Origin: DATNPH01 sp036703315
Lineage (GTDB): Bacteria > Cyanobacteriota > Cyanobacteriia > Cyanobacteriales > Coleofasciculaceae
DNA length: 64,000 nt
Assembly: GCA_036703315.1 (NCBI GenBank)
Contig: DATNPH010000151.1
Location: forward strand, 27,738-91,737
Direction: 5' to 3'
Shown in pieces: positions 18,107 through 25,935 of this stretch. Numbering within the stretch: the first letter of the stretch is position 1; each line of letters begins with the position of its first letter. The position numbers were made by a program, and so were the translations under genes. The notes beneath the pieces are model-generated. The model ran no database searches. It was not told the DNA's origin and saw nothing but the letters and a program-made list of their open reading frames with translations.

Positions 18107-18349
18107 ATGAGCAGCCGAAAGAACATCGAACAAATCACGCTCTACTTGACTCAAACGCTAACTGGCCATGAGGTAATTCCCGCCAACTTTGGGTGGCATA
18201 TTCATAAAGGAAATACCTACTGTGGAATCCTGCAATATGGAACACAAGGATGGCAGGGTAGTGCCTTAACTTACCTTCCATCTGAATTGAAAGAGGAACT
18301 CAAAAGGTTTGGGCAAGTGGGTTATTCTCTGCCCAAAATTGCGGCTTAG
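18107..18349 (+). CDS. Small hypothetical protein
   Basis: About 80 residues from the ATG at 18107 (MSSRKNIEQITLYLTQ). An in-frame TTG six codons upstream is a weaker alternative. It is soluble and mixed alpha/beta in character, with HKGNTYCGILQYGTQGWQG in the middle and an amphipathic end (SELKEELKRFGQVGYSLP). I do not recognise a family. Codon use looks coding. It stands alone just upstream of a relic of a porin gene. Confidence 0.5.
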   Translation: MSSRKNIEQITLYLTQTLTGHEVIPANFGWHIHKGNTYCGILQYGTQGWQGSALTYLPSELKEELKRFGQVGYSLPKIAA

Positions 18350-18360
18350 AGCGATAAGTG

Positions 18361-18424
18361 ATACCACTCGTAGGTGTACCGGAACTACCTTCTCTTTCTA
18401 GGGTCGTTATTATAGCAGTTCTTA
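18361..18424 (+). pseudogene. Relic of the 3' end of an SLH porin gene
   Basis: The stretch GTAGGTGTA...ACTACCTTCTCTTTCTAGGG...TATAGC.GTTCT matches, with a few changes and two small indels, the last codons, TAG stop and trailer of the intact porin (21609-21664). The intact gene ends LVGVLRTTFSF-stop; here the same words are recoverable only by switching frame. Only about the last 13 codons plus trailer remain. This suggests a former tandem porin copy that was lost, or a small duplication of the 3' end. Confidence 0.65.
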
Positions 18425-18665
18425 ACCATTTCACTTTGGCAGTGCAGGGCATCTAAGCTGAACACCAGGACTTGCAAATCCAAGGCAGCAATTAACCCGA
18501 TGACGCGCAGACGTGGGGACGCGGAGCAGAATGCGTCCCAACCGGAGCGTCCGGACGGTTCACAGTCCATGGGTTTAAATCCCCTACTTCTTTTAAGTGG
18601 CTTCATTTCAGATGAGGATTGAAACCCCATCTGAAAGTGTCTCCGTGTCCCCGCGTCTCTTTGGT

Positions 18666-18884
18666 CTATGCTTTACCCATAAGTCCAAAAACCCTGTAGG
18701 GGCGAAGCATTTGGGCGATAATTTGAGGGCAAAAACTAGGAACTCGCTATCCAAATGCTTCGCCCTTCCCCGCGATGCATGACAGGGCGAAGCCTTCGCG
18801 TTTTAATCTTGTTGGTCATACCCACGTATTTCTGCGCGAAGGCTTCGCCCCTACAGGATTTCAAGAGATGTGGGTAAAGCATAG
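18666..18884. mobile_element. MITE-like palindromic element (about 219 bp)
   Basis: Outer inverted repeats CTATGCTTTACCCA (18666-18679) and TGGGTAAAGCATAG (18871-18884) are perfect over 14 bp. A second conserved block, CCTGTAGGGGCGAAGC, is also mirrored at both ends. Inside are two hairpins: GGGCGAAGCATTTGG/CCAAATGCTTCGCCC and GGGCGAAGCCTTCGCG/CGCGAAGGCTTCGCCC. GTCTCTTT is found on both sides (18655-18662 and 18885-18892) and may be a target duplication, although three extra bases lie between the left copy and the repeat. It codes for nothing; a transposase would have to act in trans. Confidence 0.68.
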
Positions 18885-19506
18885 GTCTCTTTCGTGAAGG
18901 GAGGAGCAAGAAGAGTATCTGTAGCAAGCCTTCAGGAAATTGGTATTAGAGATGTTGAGTTAGGTGCGATCGCATCCCTAGCCTTTAGTTCCAATTTTTT
19001 TCGTTTTTCTCTACTACCGTTCACTAAACGGAACTGTAAAAACTTATTCAATTTTACCATCTAAGCTCCGTAAATGGCTATACAGACTTAATGGAACCAA
19101 CTAATAACAAAAACTAATAATTACGAAGCTAAATTTTTATTTATTAGAGCTTATAAGCTTCGTACAAATGGGTGATAAAGTTAAAATACTTTGTTGAGTG
19201 TCTTAGGACATACAGGCTATTAAGACCGCAGGTCTGTTTCTACCCAATAAAGTTAGGACTGATGCACTGAAAGGGTGTAAACAGCAGTTATAATCCTTTA
19301 AGGAAGGAAATTGTGTCACATTTAATAGTAAGTGCTTCAGTTCTGCAAGCGTGCTTGAAGCACATTAACTGGACTTGATCAAGCAGGAAGCTCAGGGGTC
19401 GTGCTATAGGGGCAGCCCAATGGAAGGAATTGAGAGCTAGTCCTGCTCGTCACAGCTTTTGGTAAAACTACAGCCAACGTTGAAATTTTTTGTGTGAGGT
19501 GTAACT

Positions 19507-21645
19507 GTGAATAAACATCAACTGGCTTATGTCGGTAGGATGAGCTTATTGTGCTTACTAACCGGCACTTTAGTTTGGGGTGCAATACCTGCTGTCGCTG
19601 AGACGACTGATGCACTAGCATTAAAGCTACCTGAGAAGTTGAAAAATCCTGAGGACAATATTCTTGCTAAAGCAGAGGAAAGCATTTCTAATAAAGCAAC
19701 TGATTATTCAACAGTTCAATCAATTGAACCAACACAAACACAACTTGGGGACACCGTTGAACTCGATAAGGCTGAGACAAGGCGTAACCATTCAAATTTT
19801 TTGAGCAAAAACCAGCCTGTTGAGCATTCAAAATCAGCTGTTTTGCCGCTGTCCTTACCCAAAGCTACCTCTCTAGAATCAGAGGCGATCGCATCCCCAA
19901 CAACTTCCAACTCAAAACCTCTAGCTCAACTTCCTCAGAACAGTTCTCCAGACTCATCACCGATGGGGCAAGTAACGTCTGTGACTCAACTGGTTGAGAG
20001 CAATTCTCCAGACTCATCGCCGATGGGACAAGTAACCTCTGTAACTCAGCTTTCAGATGTTCGACCCAATGACTGGGCTTATGAAGCACTACGGGCTTTA
20101 GTAGAACGCTATGGTTGCATTGCTGGATACCCAGATCGTACCTTTCGCGGCAACCGTGCCATGAGCCGTTATGAATTTGCTGCTGGTTTGAACGCCTGTC
20201 TGCAACAAGTTGAGAGATTAATAGCCGCTAGCACGTCTGAGTTTGTCAGCAAAAAGGATTTAACAGCCTTGCAGCGGTTAGTTGATGAATTTAAACCAGA
20301 ACTGACAGCATTGGGAGCAAGGGTAGATAAGCTGGAAGGGCGTGTTGCCTTCTTAGAAGACCATCAGTTCTCCGTCACTACCAAGCTTAAGGGTGAGGCA
20401 ATCTTCTCATTCATTGGCGGTACGGGTGGAGACCCTATTAACGGGCGAGACCCTAATATTATCCTGGTTGACCGGGTACGGTTAAATCTCAACACCAGTT
20501 TTACGGGTAAGGATTTGCTGATCACAGGTTTACAGGCGAACAACTTCGGAGGCAGTGTAACAGGTGCTGGCAGTGTCCAGGGAAACTTATTTCCAAGAGA
20601 TTCTTTACTCACTGAAGGCATGACCAAACTGAGCTTTGAACCTCAGTTTCCCCGATTTAACCCTCAGTCCCTTGATCCAAACTTGGCTGACACGATCGCT
20701 CCTAACTCCGTTCAGCTTTACAAGCTGCTCTACATCTTTCCATCCGGTATTAAGAACTTAACTTTATTTGCCGGAACTGCCGCTGAAGCGTCAGATGCTT
20801 TTCCTGCAATCATTCCTTTTGCCAGTGAAGGACAAGGAGCAATCTCTCGGTTTGCCACCTTAAACCCTGTACTCCGCGTATCCGGTGGTACCAGTCAGGC
20901 AGGTTTAGCGTCGGCGGCGGGTTTTATCTGGACTCCTGCTCCTCAGTTTGACTTGCGTGCTTTGTTCGGTAGCGTCAATGCCGCCTTACCAGGTGCTGGT
21001 ACTTTCAATGTTCTAGGAGCAGGCATCTTTAATGGCAGCTACGTTGCGGCGGCTCAGCTAACCATCAAGCCTAGCAGTAGTATTGATGTGGGTCTGAACT
21101 ATGCCCACAGCTACCATGCCCTTAATATTCTTGGTATTGGATCATCAAGATTCTCAACTAACGCCCTCAGTATTCCTGGTAGAACTGTTAATCTCGATGG
21201 TTCGCCAAACCTTAACGGCTTCTTAAATACACCTGTTCAACTTAACTCGGTTGGGGCAACTGTCGCTTGGCGTTTTGCACCCAAAATCACACTCACTGGC
21301 TACGGTGCGTACTTCTTCCTAGACTCTACTGCTGGCCCTGATGCTTCGTCAAATTTCAGCAGTTGGATGGTAGGACTCTATTTCCAAGATCTGTTAAAAG
21401 AAGGAAACTCTGCGGGTCTGATCTTTGGACAACCGCTTTACCGAGTTGAGGCTGGTGGCGCTGCAACACTTACAGAGGTGGGTGTTGACCGTGCAACACC
21501 TTACCAACTAGAAGCGTTTTATAGCTTTAAGGTTTCTGACAATATCAACATTACGCCTGGAGCATTCGTCCTGTTTAACCCAGAAGGTAACGCTAACTAC
21601 AATACAACTTTGGTAGGTGTACTCCGGACTACCTTCTCTTTCTAG
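19507..21645 (+). CDS. SLH-domain outer-membrane porin (cyanobacterial OprB/iron-uptake-porin type)
   Basis: 712 residues from a GTG at 19507 with GAGG seven bases upstream. Signal peptide about 1-31 (WGAIPAVAE). A low-complexity Ser/Pro/Gln linker follows, containing two copies of SSPDSSPMGQVTSVTQL. One SLH domain lies at about 180-240 (DVRPNDWAYEALRALVERYGCIAGYPDRTFRGNRAMSRYEFA, written here only as a position guide), then a coiled coil at about 250-290 (LTALGARVDKLEGRVAFLE), then a porin barrel to the end, closing with Phe (TTFSF). The SLH domain binds peptidoglycan-linked polymer in cyanobacterial porins; the barrel passes small solutes or ions. No neighbour suggests the solute. A relic of the same 3' end lies 1.1 kb upstream. 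Confidence 0.92.
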   Translation: MNKHQLAYVGRMSLLCLLTGTLVWGAIPAVAETTDALALKLPEKLKNPEDNILAKAEESISNKATDYSTVQSIEPTQTQLGDTVELDKAETRRNHSNFLSKNQPVEHSKSAVLPLSLPKATSLESEAIASPTTSNSKPLAQLPQNSSPDSSPMGQVTSVTQLVESNSPDSSPMGQVTSVTQLSDVRPNDWAYEALRALVERYGCIAGYPDRTFRGNRAMSRYEFAAGLNACLQQVERLIAASTSEFVSKKDLTALQRLVDEFKPELTALGARVDKLEGRVAFLEDHQFSVTTKLKGEAIFSFIGGTGGDPINGRDPNIILVDRVRLNLNTSFTGKDLLITGLQANNFGGSVTGAGSVQGNLFPRDSLLTEGMTKLSFEPQFPRFNPQSLDPNLADTIAPNSVQLYKLLYIFPSGIKNLTLFAGTAAEASDAFPAIIPFASEGQGAISRFATLNPVLRVSGGTSQAGLASAAGFIWTPAPQFDLRALFGSVNAALPGAGTFNVLGAGIFNGSYVAAAQLTIKPSSSIDVGLNYAHSYHALNILGIGSSRFSTNALSIPGRTVNLDGSPNLNGFLNTPVQLNSVGATVAWRFAPKITLTGYGAYFFLDSTAGPDASSNFSSWMVGLYFQDLLKEGNSAGLIFGQPLYRVEAGGAATLTEVGVDRATPYQLEAFYSFKVSDNINITPGAFVLFNPEGNANYNTTLVGVLRTTFSF
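19941..20056 (+). repeat. 60-bp in-frame tandem duplication in the porin linker
   Basis: Two copies with period 60 bp, starting CAGTTCTCCAGACTCATC and CAATTCTCCAGACTCATC, encode the duplicated linker peptide before the SLH domain. They differ at several positions, so the duplication is not recent. Confidence 0.85.
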
Positions 21646-21685
21646 GGTTGTTAGTATAGCGGTTCTCAGTTGCATACACCACACA

Positions 21686-21712
21686 GTAGGGCACGATAAT
21701 ATCGTGCCCTAC
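21686..21712. terminator. Hairpin between convergent porin and cphA2
   Basis: GTAGGGCACGAT pairs perfectly with ATCGTGCCCTAC around a 3-nt loop. It lies 41 bp after the porin stop and 23 bp after the cphA2 stop on the other strand. No long T-tract follows; it may be a bidirectional terminator or a dispersed cyanobacterial palindrome. Confidence 0.55.
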
Positions 21713-21734
21713 CAACGACCTGTATGGCATTCAT

Positions 21735-23645
21735 CTATAGAATCGTGCCAATTTCCTTTAAAAAGACCCGTGTGAACGGTTCAGTGGCACCAAGAGTGTA
21801 CTGTTCTATCAAACCTTCGCGTCGAATTGAGACATTGTTGCCCTCCTTAGTGATGACGATTGAGTCGTCGAAGATGTCCCGCGTCAGCATCATCTCTGTC
21901 TCGGTGGGATTATCCAAAACTGCGATATTGCTGCCGTAGTAAAACATTCCATCCCTTCCCAAAACATCTTCCCCATACTCGGCAAGCAGCAAGTCAAGCT
22001 TGGGATTACGCATCAGGTTTTGGATATTGCTGTTGTAATCTTTATTCAGAAATTTCTCTGAACGATTGACGAAGACTCCCTCTCGACAAACAGCTCCAAT
22101 TGTCCAATCTGGGTGATGGAGAAGAATATGGTCAATGGTTTCCTGGAGTTCTTGAACTGAGATGCGGTTGAAGGTAATAATCGGTATCCTTGCATCTTTA
22201 CCAGATTCAAAGAATGTTTCAAGGATATGCGAGGGCACATCAACGCTTTCACCAACGGCAGGTCTAAGATGCATAGAAATACCGGGAGCTGCGTTAATTT
22301 CAAGAATACCAAAGCCTCCGGATTTCCAGGATTTGTCAAGACTTTGAGCAATTACATCAATGCCAAGGCAAGTAAGGCGGAAATGCTGCGCGATGTCCTG
22401 CGCCAGGATGATGTTGTCCGGGTGAACTGTGCGGGTTGCATCAATGCTCAAGCCTCCCGCTGAGAGATTGGCGACTTTGCGAAGATAGACGATCCGGTCT
22501 TTTTCAACGACACTATCTGTTGATAAGCCTTGTTCGTTCAGGAATCTTTCCATCGCCTCATCTGATTGGATCTTACCAAGGGGTGAGGTTGGTGTATCTA
22601 TACGTACTGACTTGCGATTTTCGCGGTCAATCAACTGTGCAATTGTTGAGTGTCCATCACCTACAACTGATGCTGGACGGCGTTCAGTAGCAGCGACGAA
22701 TCTACCGTTGACACATAACAGGCGATAATCTGACCCCTTAATGCTTTTCTCAACGATTACCTCTACTCGTTGCTCGTCAGGTATAGCGTCTACTGCCCTA
22801 TCAAAGGCAAATTCCAGTTCCTCTTCGTCTTGTACATCAGCCGTTACTCCAAGTCCTTTGTGACCAGCCACAGGCTTGACGGCTACTGGATAGCCAATTC
22901 TGTCGGCTATGTCCAAGGCTTGCTGATAAGTGGCAGCGATACCCCCCTGTGGTACAGGAAAGCCCAAGGTACTTAAGAATGCCTTACAGTCATCCTTGCG
23001 AGTGGTAAAGTCAGAATCTAGATGGCTATCACAGTCAAACGTTGTTGCTACACCGCGAACTTGTTTTTTCCCATAGCCGTATTGCATGAGTCCTTCATCC
23101 CACAGATAAAAGGCGGGAATGCCTTTATCGTAGGCTGTTCGAAACAGGGCATAGACGGTTGGACCGCCGTAAACAGAGCGCCGGAACATCTCCTGAAGCA
23201 CTTTGATTTGCTCGTCCAAGGCGAAATCTTCGTCCTGAGTAATCGCTTCAAACCAGTCCCAAACAGCGTAAACTACCGAGCGTTGTGTACGGGCATGGAG
23301 CGATTCAACACCTACCCTGACATAATTTTTGTAGGGTTTTAGCTGCCAGCGATGGAGGTACAGTCCCATGTCAAGCTTGCTGACTTCTGACACTGTCCGG
23401 GCAAATAGATGAGCGTATGATTCATACGTCTCTTCCCCCAGATGTGGGTAGCGATCGCCAATCCTCGATACATAATCTTCGATAGGTCTAGGCTCTAGAT
23501 AGCCAGTCAAGGCAAAATCGAATACTAGTGCTGCCGTATCTAGAAAAGGGTTCGGACCTATGTAATGCGCGATGTTGAAAATATCAAAGGAATCAGTTTT
23601 TCTGGCATTGATGCGAAGTGCATCGGTGCTTATCTCTAGAACCAT
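21735..23645 (-). CDS. cphA2: Cyanophycin synthetase-like protein, CphA2 type
   Basis: 636 residues, far shorter than CphA1 (about 870-900). An N-terminal domain covers about 1-165. An ATP-grasp domain covers about 200-480 (YPVAVKPVAGHKGLGVTADV, VEVIVEKSIKGSDYRLLCVNG, CLGIDVIAQ, FGILEINAAPGISMHLRP). A shortened tail follows to 636 where CphA1 carries its Mur-ligase-like domain; I see no intact GKT-type ATP site there. This truncated layout is that of CphA2, which polymerises beta-aspartyl-arginine dipeptides into cyanophycin. ATG start with GGAG nine bases upstream. It is divergent from the small gene and cphB, as expected if dipeptides are recycled. Regulation is not obvious in its own upstream region. 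Confidence 0.82.
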   Translation of the reverse strand: MVLEISTDALRINARKTDSFDIFNIAHYIGPNPFLDTAALVFDFALTGYLEPRPIEDYVSRIGDRYPHLGEETYESYAHLFARTVSEVSKLDMGLYLHRWQLKPYKNYVRVGVESLHARTQRSVVYAVWDWFEAITQDEDFALDEQIKVLQEMFRRSVYGGPTVYALFRTAYDKGIPAFYLWDEGLMQYGYGKKQVRGVATTFDCDSHLDSDFTTRKDDCKAFLSTLGFPVPQGGIAATYQQALDIADRIGYPVAVKPVAGHKGLGVTADVQDEEELEFAFDRAVDAIPDEQRVEVIVEKSIKGSDYRLLCVNGRFVAATERRPASVVGDGHSTIAQLIDRENRKSVRIDTPTSPLGKIQSDEAMERFLNEQGLSTDSVVEKDRIVYLRKVANLSAGGLSIDATRTVHPDNIILAQDIAQHFRLTCLGIDVIAQSLDKSWKSGGFGILEINAAPGISMHLRPAVGESVDVPSHILETFFESGKDARIPIITFNRISVQELQETIDHILLHHPDWTIGAVCREGVFVNRSEKFLNKDYNSNIQNLMRNPKLDLLLAEYGEDVLGRDGMFYYGSNIAVLDNPTETEMMLTRDIFDDSIVITKEGNNVSIRREGLIEQYTLGATEPFTRVFLKEIGTIL

Positions 23646-24211
23646 TAATTATCTCCGTATACTAAACACTGAAGGACTCTGTAGGCTAGGTCGCGCTTGC
23701 TAGACTGCTTGATTGCTGGCTCGGTTTCAGGCTGGCGATTACGGCTTAGCCGATGATTGAGTCTCTAATTTCGATATCTCGCACCAGCACTTTACCTGAG
23801 CAACGAAATAAATTAATTGTTGTCCTAGTTGAACCTAACCCTATTACGGTTATGTTTTCCTCTATCGGAGGACATCTAGACATGGGTAGAATTACCCCCA
23901 TCATGATGAATTTTTGTTAGAATAAAATTAAAAATCGATCAGAGTGGACAAGACGACAGTAATATTGGCACAACCACTCAAAAGTTGGCGATCGCCAACT
24001 GTAAACCCGATTTCGTTGCGCTCTTCGACGCTTTTGTTCGTCCGGGTAATCCACTAAAAAAGCCGTTTCAGGGACTCATCTCGATGAGTAGGCTTGCTTT
24101 TCAATCCCTGGACATAGGTGTTTTGTATCGTAGGCTACAACTTTTGAGGGGTGCAAGATAACTTCAAGCCTTTGAATATATAGAAGACAGCATTCAGGAG
24201 ACAGCAGGCTT
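23646..24211. other. Divergent regulatory spacer of the cyanophycin locus
   Basis: 566 bp without a gene, holding the promoters for cphA2 (left) and the small gene at 24212 (right). Short dyads are visible: GGGTAGAATTACCC near 23884-23897 and ACTCAT/ATGAGT at 24077-24092. I found no GTA-N8-TAC close to cphA2. Confidence 0.45.
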
Positions 24212-24445
24212 ATGAGTACGACAATGAACACCACAAAAACTGCTCTCAGAGACGAAGTGCGAAACCTGGCAAAGGAAGCGTTTCATCTCAAACTGATTTC
24301 TGGTTACGGCGATGGTCAATACAGCGATGAGTACCAGATTGTTTACAATGGTAAACCCATGCATTATCCTCTAGAACGCGCACGCGCTTTTTTAAAAGAT
24401 TTGATGACAAGTGATCATGACAATCACTGGAGTTTGGACTACTAA
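24212..24445 (+). CDS. Small conserved-looking hypothetical protein
   Basis: 77 residues, soluble and charged: an N-terminal helix (LRDEVRNLAKEAFHLKLISGYGDG), then DEYQIVYNGKPMHYPLERARAFLKDLM, and an acidic/aromatic end (DNHWSLDY). I recognise no named family. ATG at 24212; AGGAG lies about 12 bases upstream. It has its own terminator at 24566-24592 and sits between the two cyanophycin genes, so a link with nitrogen storage is possible but not shown. Confidence 0.65.
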   Translation: MSTTMNTTKTALRDEVRNLAKEAFHLKLISGYGDGQYSDEYQIVYNGKPMHYPLERARAFLKDLMTSDHDNHWSLDY

Positions 24446-24565
24446 CAATAAATATCAACAAAGGCTCCACCTAAGGCGGTAAAGAGTAATCTGTATCAAT
24501 CACAAACTACTCTTCCCTAGAAGCCGAGATAAAATGGAACCATAGAATAAATACAATAGTGATTT

Positions 24566-24592
24566 GACCCTTGAAGTGAGGGTCTTTTTTTT
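24566..24592 (+). terminator. Intrinsic terminator of the 77-residue gene
   Basis: GACCCT and AGGGTC form a 6-bp stem around 7 nt, directly followed by eight T residues (24585-24592). A classic rho-independent shape on the plus strand, 120 nt after the stop codon. Confidence 0.8.
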
Positions 24593-24741
24593 GAGGCTGA
24601 CAAAGGCAGAATTCCAAAAATTCTATCTTTTTCGTGATGCCTGCAACTCACCAAATCTATAAAAAGGTATACCAAGCAAGGTGGTAAGTTTGGCAGTTAT
24701 CTAGTCAGTAACAACCTTTACGAATTGAATTTATAATTTCT

Positions 24742-24755
24742 GTATAAAAATCTAC
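24742..24755 (+). promoter_or_regulatory. Putative NtcA binding site upstream of cphB
   Basis: GTATAAAAATCTAC fits the NtcA consensus GTA-N8-TAC exactly, 78 bp before the cphB start. Nitrogen control of cyanophycin turnover makes it credible. The usual -10 element about 22 bp downstream is not clear (TAAAAT lies 39 bp downstream). An exact match arises by chance about once per 4 kb. Confidence 0.45.
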
Positions 24756-24833
24756 CAATTGGCTGTGTGAGCGGTTGGAGTGATCATGCTTTATTAAAAT
24801 TAATAACCAAAAATTAAGGGAGCTGGAGGCACT

Positions 24834-25727
24834 ATGCCGTTAAGTGAGACTAGCGGGCAGTTGGTGATCATTGGTGGAGCTGAAGACAAGGAGGGAGACT
24901 GCACGATTCTTCGAGAGTTCGTTAGACGTGCCGGAGGTATCAATGCCCGAATTGTCGTCATGACTGTAGCGACAGAACTGCCTAGGGAAGTCGGAGAGAA
25001 CTATATCCGGGTATTCGAGCGCTTGGGAGCCGAGGATGTTCGCATAGTTGATACCGTTGAGCGGGAGGATGCCAGTTCAGCCACTTACTTAGAAGCGATC
25101 GAGAAAGCTACTGGCGTATTTTTTACGGGTGGAAATCAGGCTCGCATCACAAGCGTCCTAAAGGACACCGAAATCGATAAGCTTCTTCACAGACGCTTGT
25201 CTGAAGGACTTGTCATCGGAGGCACAAGCGCGGGAGCTGCCATGATGCCTGACGTGATGATCGTTGAAGGAGACTCTGAAACCAATCCTCGGCTTGAGAT
25301 TGTGGATATGGAACCCGGCATGGCTTTCCTTCCAGGCGTTGTGATCGATCAACATTTCTTACAGCGTGGACGTATAGGACGCTTACTCTCAGCCGTCTCA
25401 CTGCAACCGGTCGTCTTAGGCTTTGGCATTGACGAGAATACCGCGATCGTGGTTAGTAACAATCAATTTGAAGTGATTGGGGAAGGTGCTGTTACTGTTG
25501 TCGATGTATCAGAGATTACCCATACTAACCTGGGTCAAATCTTGAAGGACGAAGACTTGGCAATTTGCGGAGCTAAGCTTCATATTCTTCCACACGGATA
25601 TCGGTTTGACTTAGCTAAGCGATCGCCTATTATTGACGGACTGCCTGGGACAACCGACCAAACACAGAATGCATCTCAGCAGACGCCCCCAGTTGATGCT
25701 GCTGTTGCGGCTTCTAATGCTTCTTAG
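24834..25727 (+). CDS. cphB: Cyanophycinase (peptidase family S51)
   Basis: 297 residues; cleaves cyanophycin from its end to beta-Asp-Arg dipeptides. The nucleophile motif GGTSAGA places the catalytic Ser at residue 132, and DQHF places a His at 174; both positions agree with the numbering I recall for Synechocystis CphB. Further family marks are VIIGGAEDK near the start, FFTGGNQARITS at about 96-107 and QRGRIGRL at 177-184. ATG start with GGAGG five bases upstream. The last 30 residues are a Gln/Ala/Pro-rich tail beyond the enzyme core. In many cyanobacteria cphB precedes cphA1; here a divergent cphA2-type gene is the neighbour and no cphA1 is in the window. Confidence 0.95.
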   Translation: MPLSETSGQLVIIGGAEDKEGDCTILREFVRRAGGINARIVVMTVATELPREVGENYIRVFERLGAEDVRIVDTVEREDASSATYLEAIEKATGVFFTGGNQARITSVLKDTEIDKLLHRRLSEGLVIGGTSAGAAMMPDVMIVEGDSETNPRLEIVDMEPGMAFLPGVVIDQHFLQRGRIGRLLSAVSLQPVVLGFGIDENTAIVVSNNQFEVIGEGAVTVVDVSEITHTNLGQILKDEDLAICGAKLHILPHGYRFDLAKRSPIIDGLPGTTDQTQNASQQTPPVDAAVAASNAS

Positions 25728-25781
25728 TTTTGAACCGCTTTATTCTTTAAGTTCATAGCATTTGACAGTGGTATTTTGTCT

Positions 25782-25822
25782 CACCCCGCACTTCCTAGTG
25801 ATATAGCGGGGTGTTTCTTTTC
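25782..25822 (+). terminator. Intrinsic terminator after cphB
   Basis: CACCCCGC (25782-25789) pairs with GCGGGGTG (25806-25813) around a 16-nt loop and is followed by TTTCTTTTCT. It lies 55 nt after the cphB stop. Confidence 0.82.
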
Positions 25823-25935
25823 TCAGGGCTGCGTTGAACGTGAGGAGTACGGAAAAAGGTATACAGGCTTAAAATTTCTAGTGAAAGTTAAAGTACACTT
25901 TTAGTGCCCCCGTCACCTCTCAGCATCTACTTACA

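Larger units (their letters stand above)
18350..19506. other. Repeat-rich spacer before the SLH porin
   Basis: 1.16 kb without an intact gene. It contains the porin 3'-end relic (18361-18424), GC-rich dispersed repeat sequence around 18500-18660, a small hairpin at 18606-18636, a MITE-like element (18666-18884), and upstream of the porin three more hairpins: 19132-19164 (TACGAAGCT/AGCTTCGTA), 19223-19235 (AGACC/GGTCT) and 19333-19362 (TGCTTCA/TGAAGCA). The last group lies in the presumed porin promoter/leader. Confidence 0.6.
24446..24833. other. Spacer between small gene and cphB
   Basis: 388 bp with a terminator at 24566-24592 and the putative NtcA site at 24742-24755. A TATAAT hexamer lies at 24732-24737, just before the NtcA-like site, so NtcA could overlap the transcription start rather than sit at the usual activator position. 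Confidence 0.5.

Noticed and set aside
18606..18636. GGATTGAAAC within a small hairpin (TTTCAGATG/CATCTGAAA), resembling the 3' end of a CRISPR repeat
   Set aside because: Only one copy is present, with no repeat-spacer periodicity and no cas gene in the window.
23884..23897. GTAGAATTAC before cphA2 as an NtcA site
   Set aside because: The spacing is four bases, not eight, between GTA and TAC.
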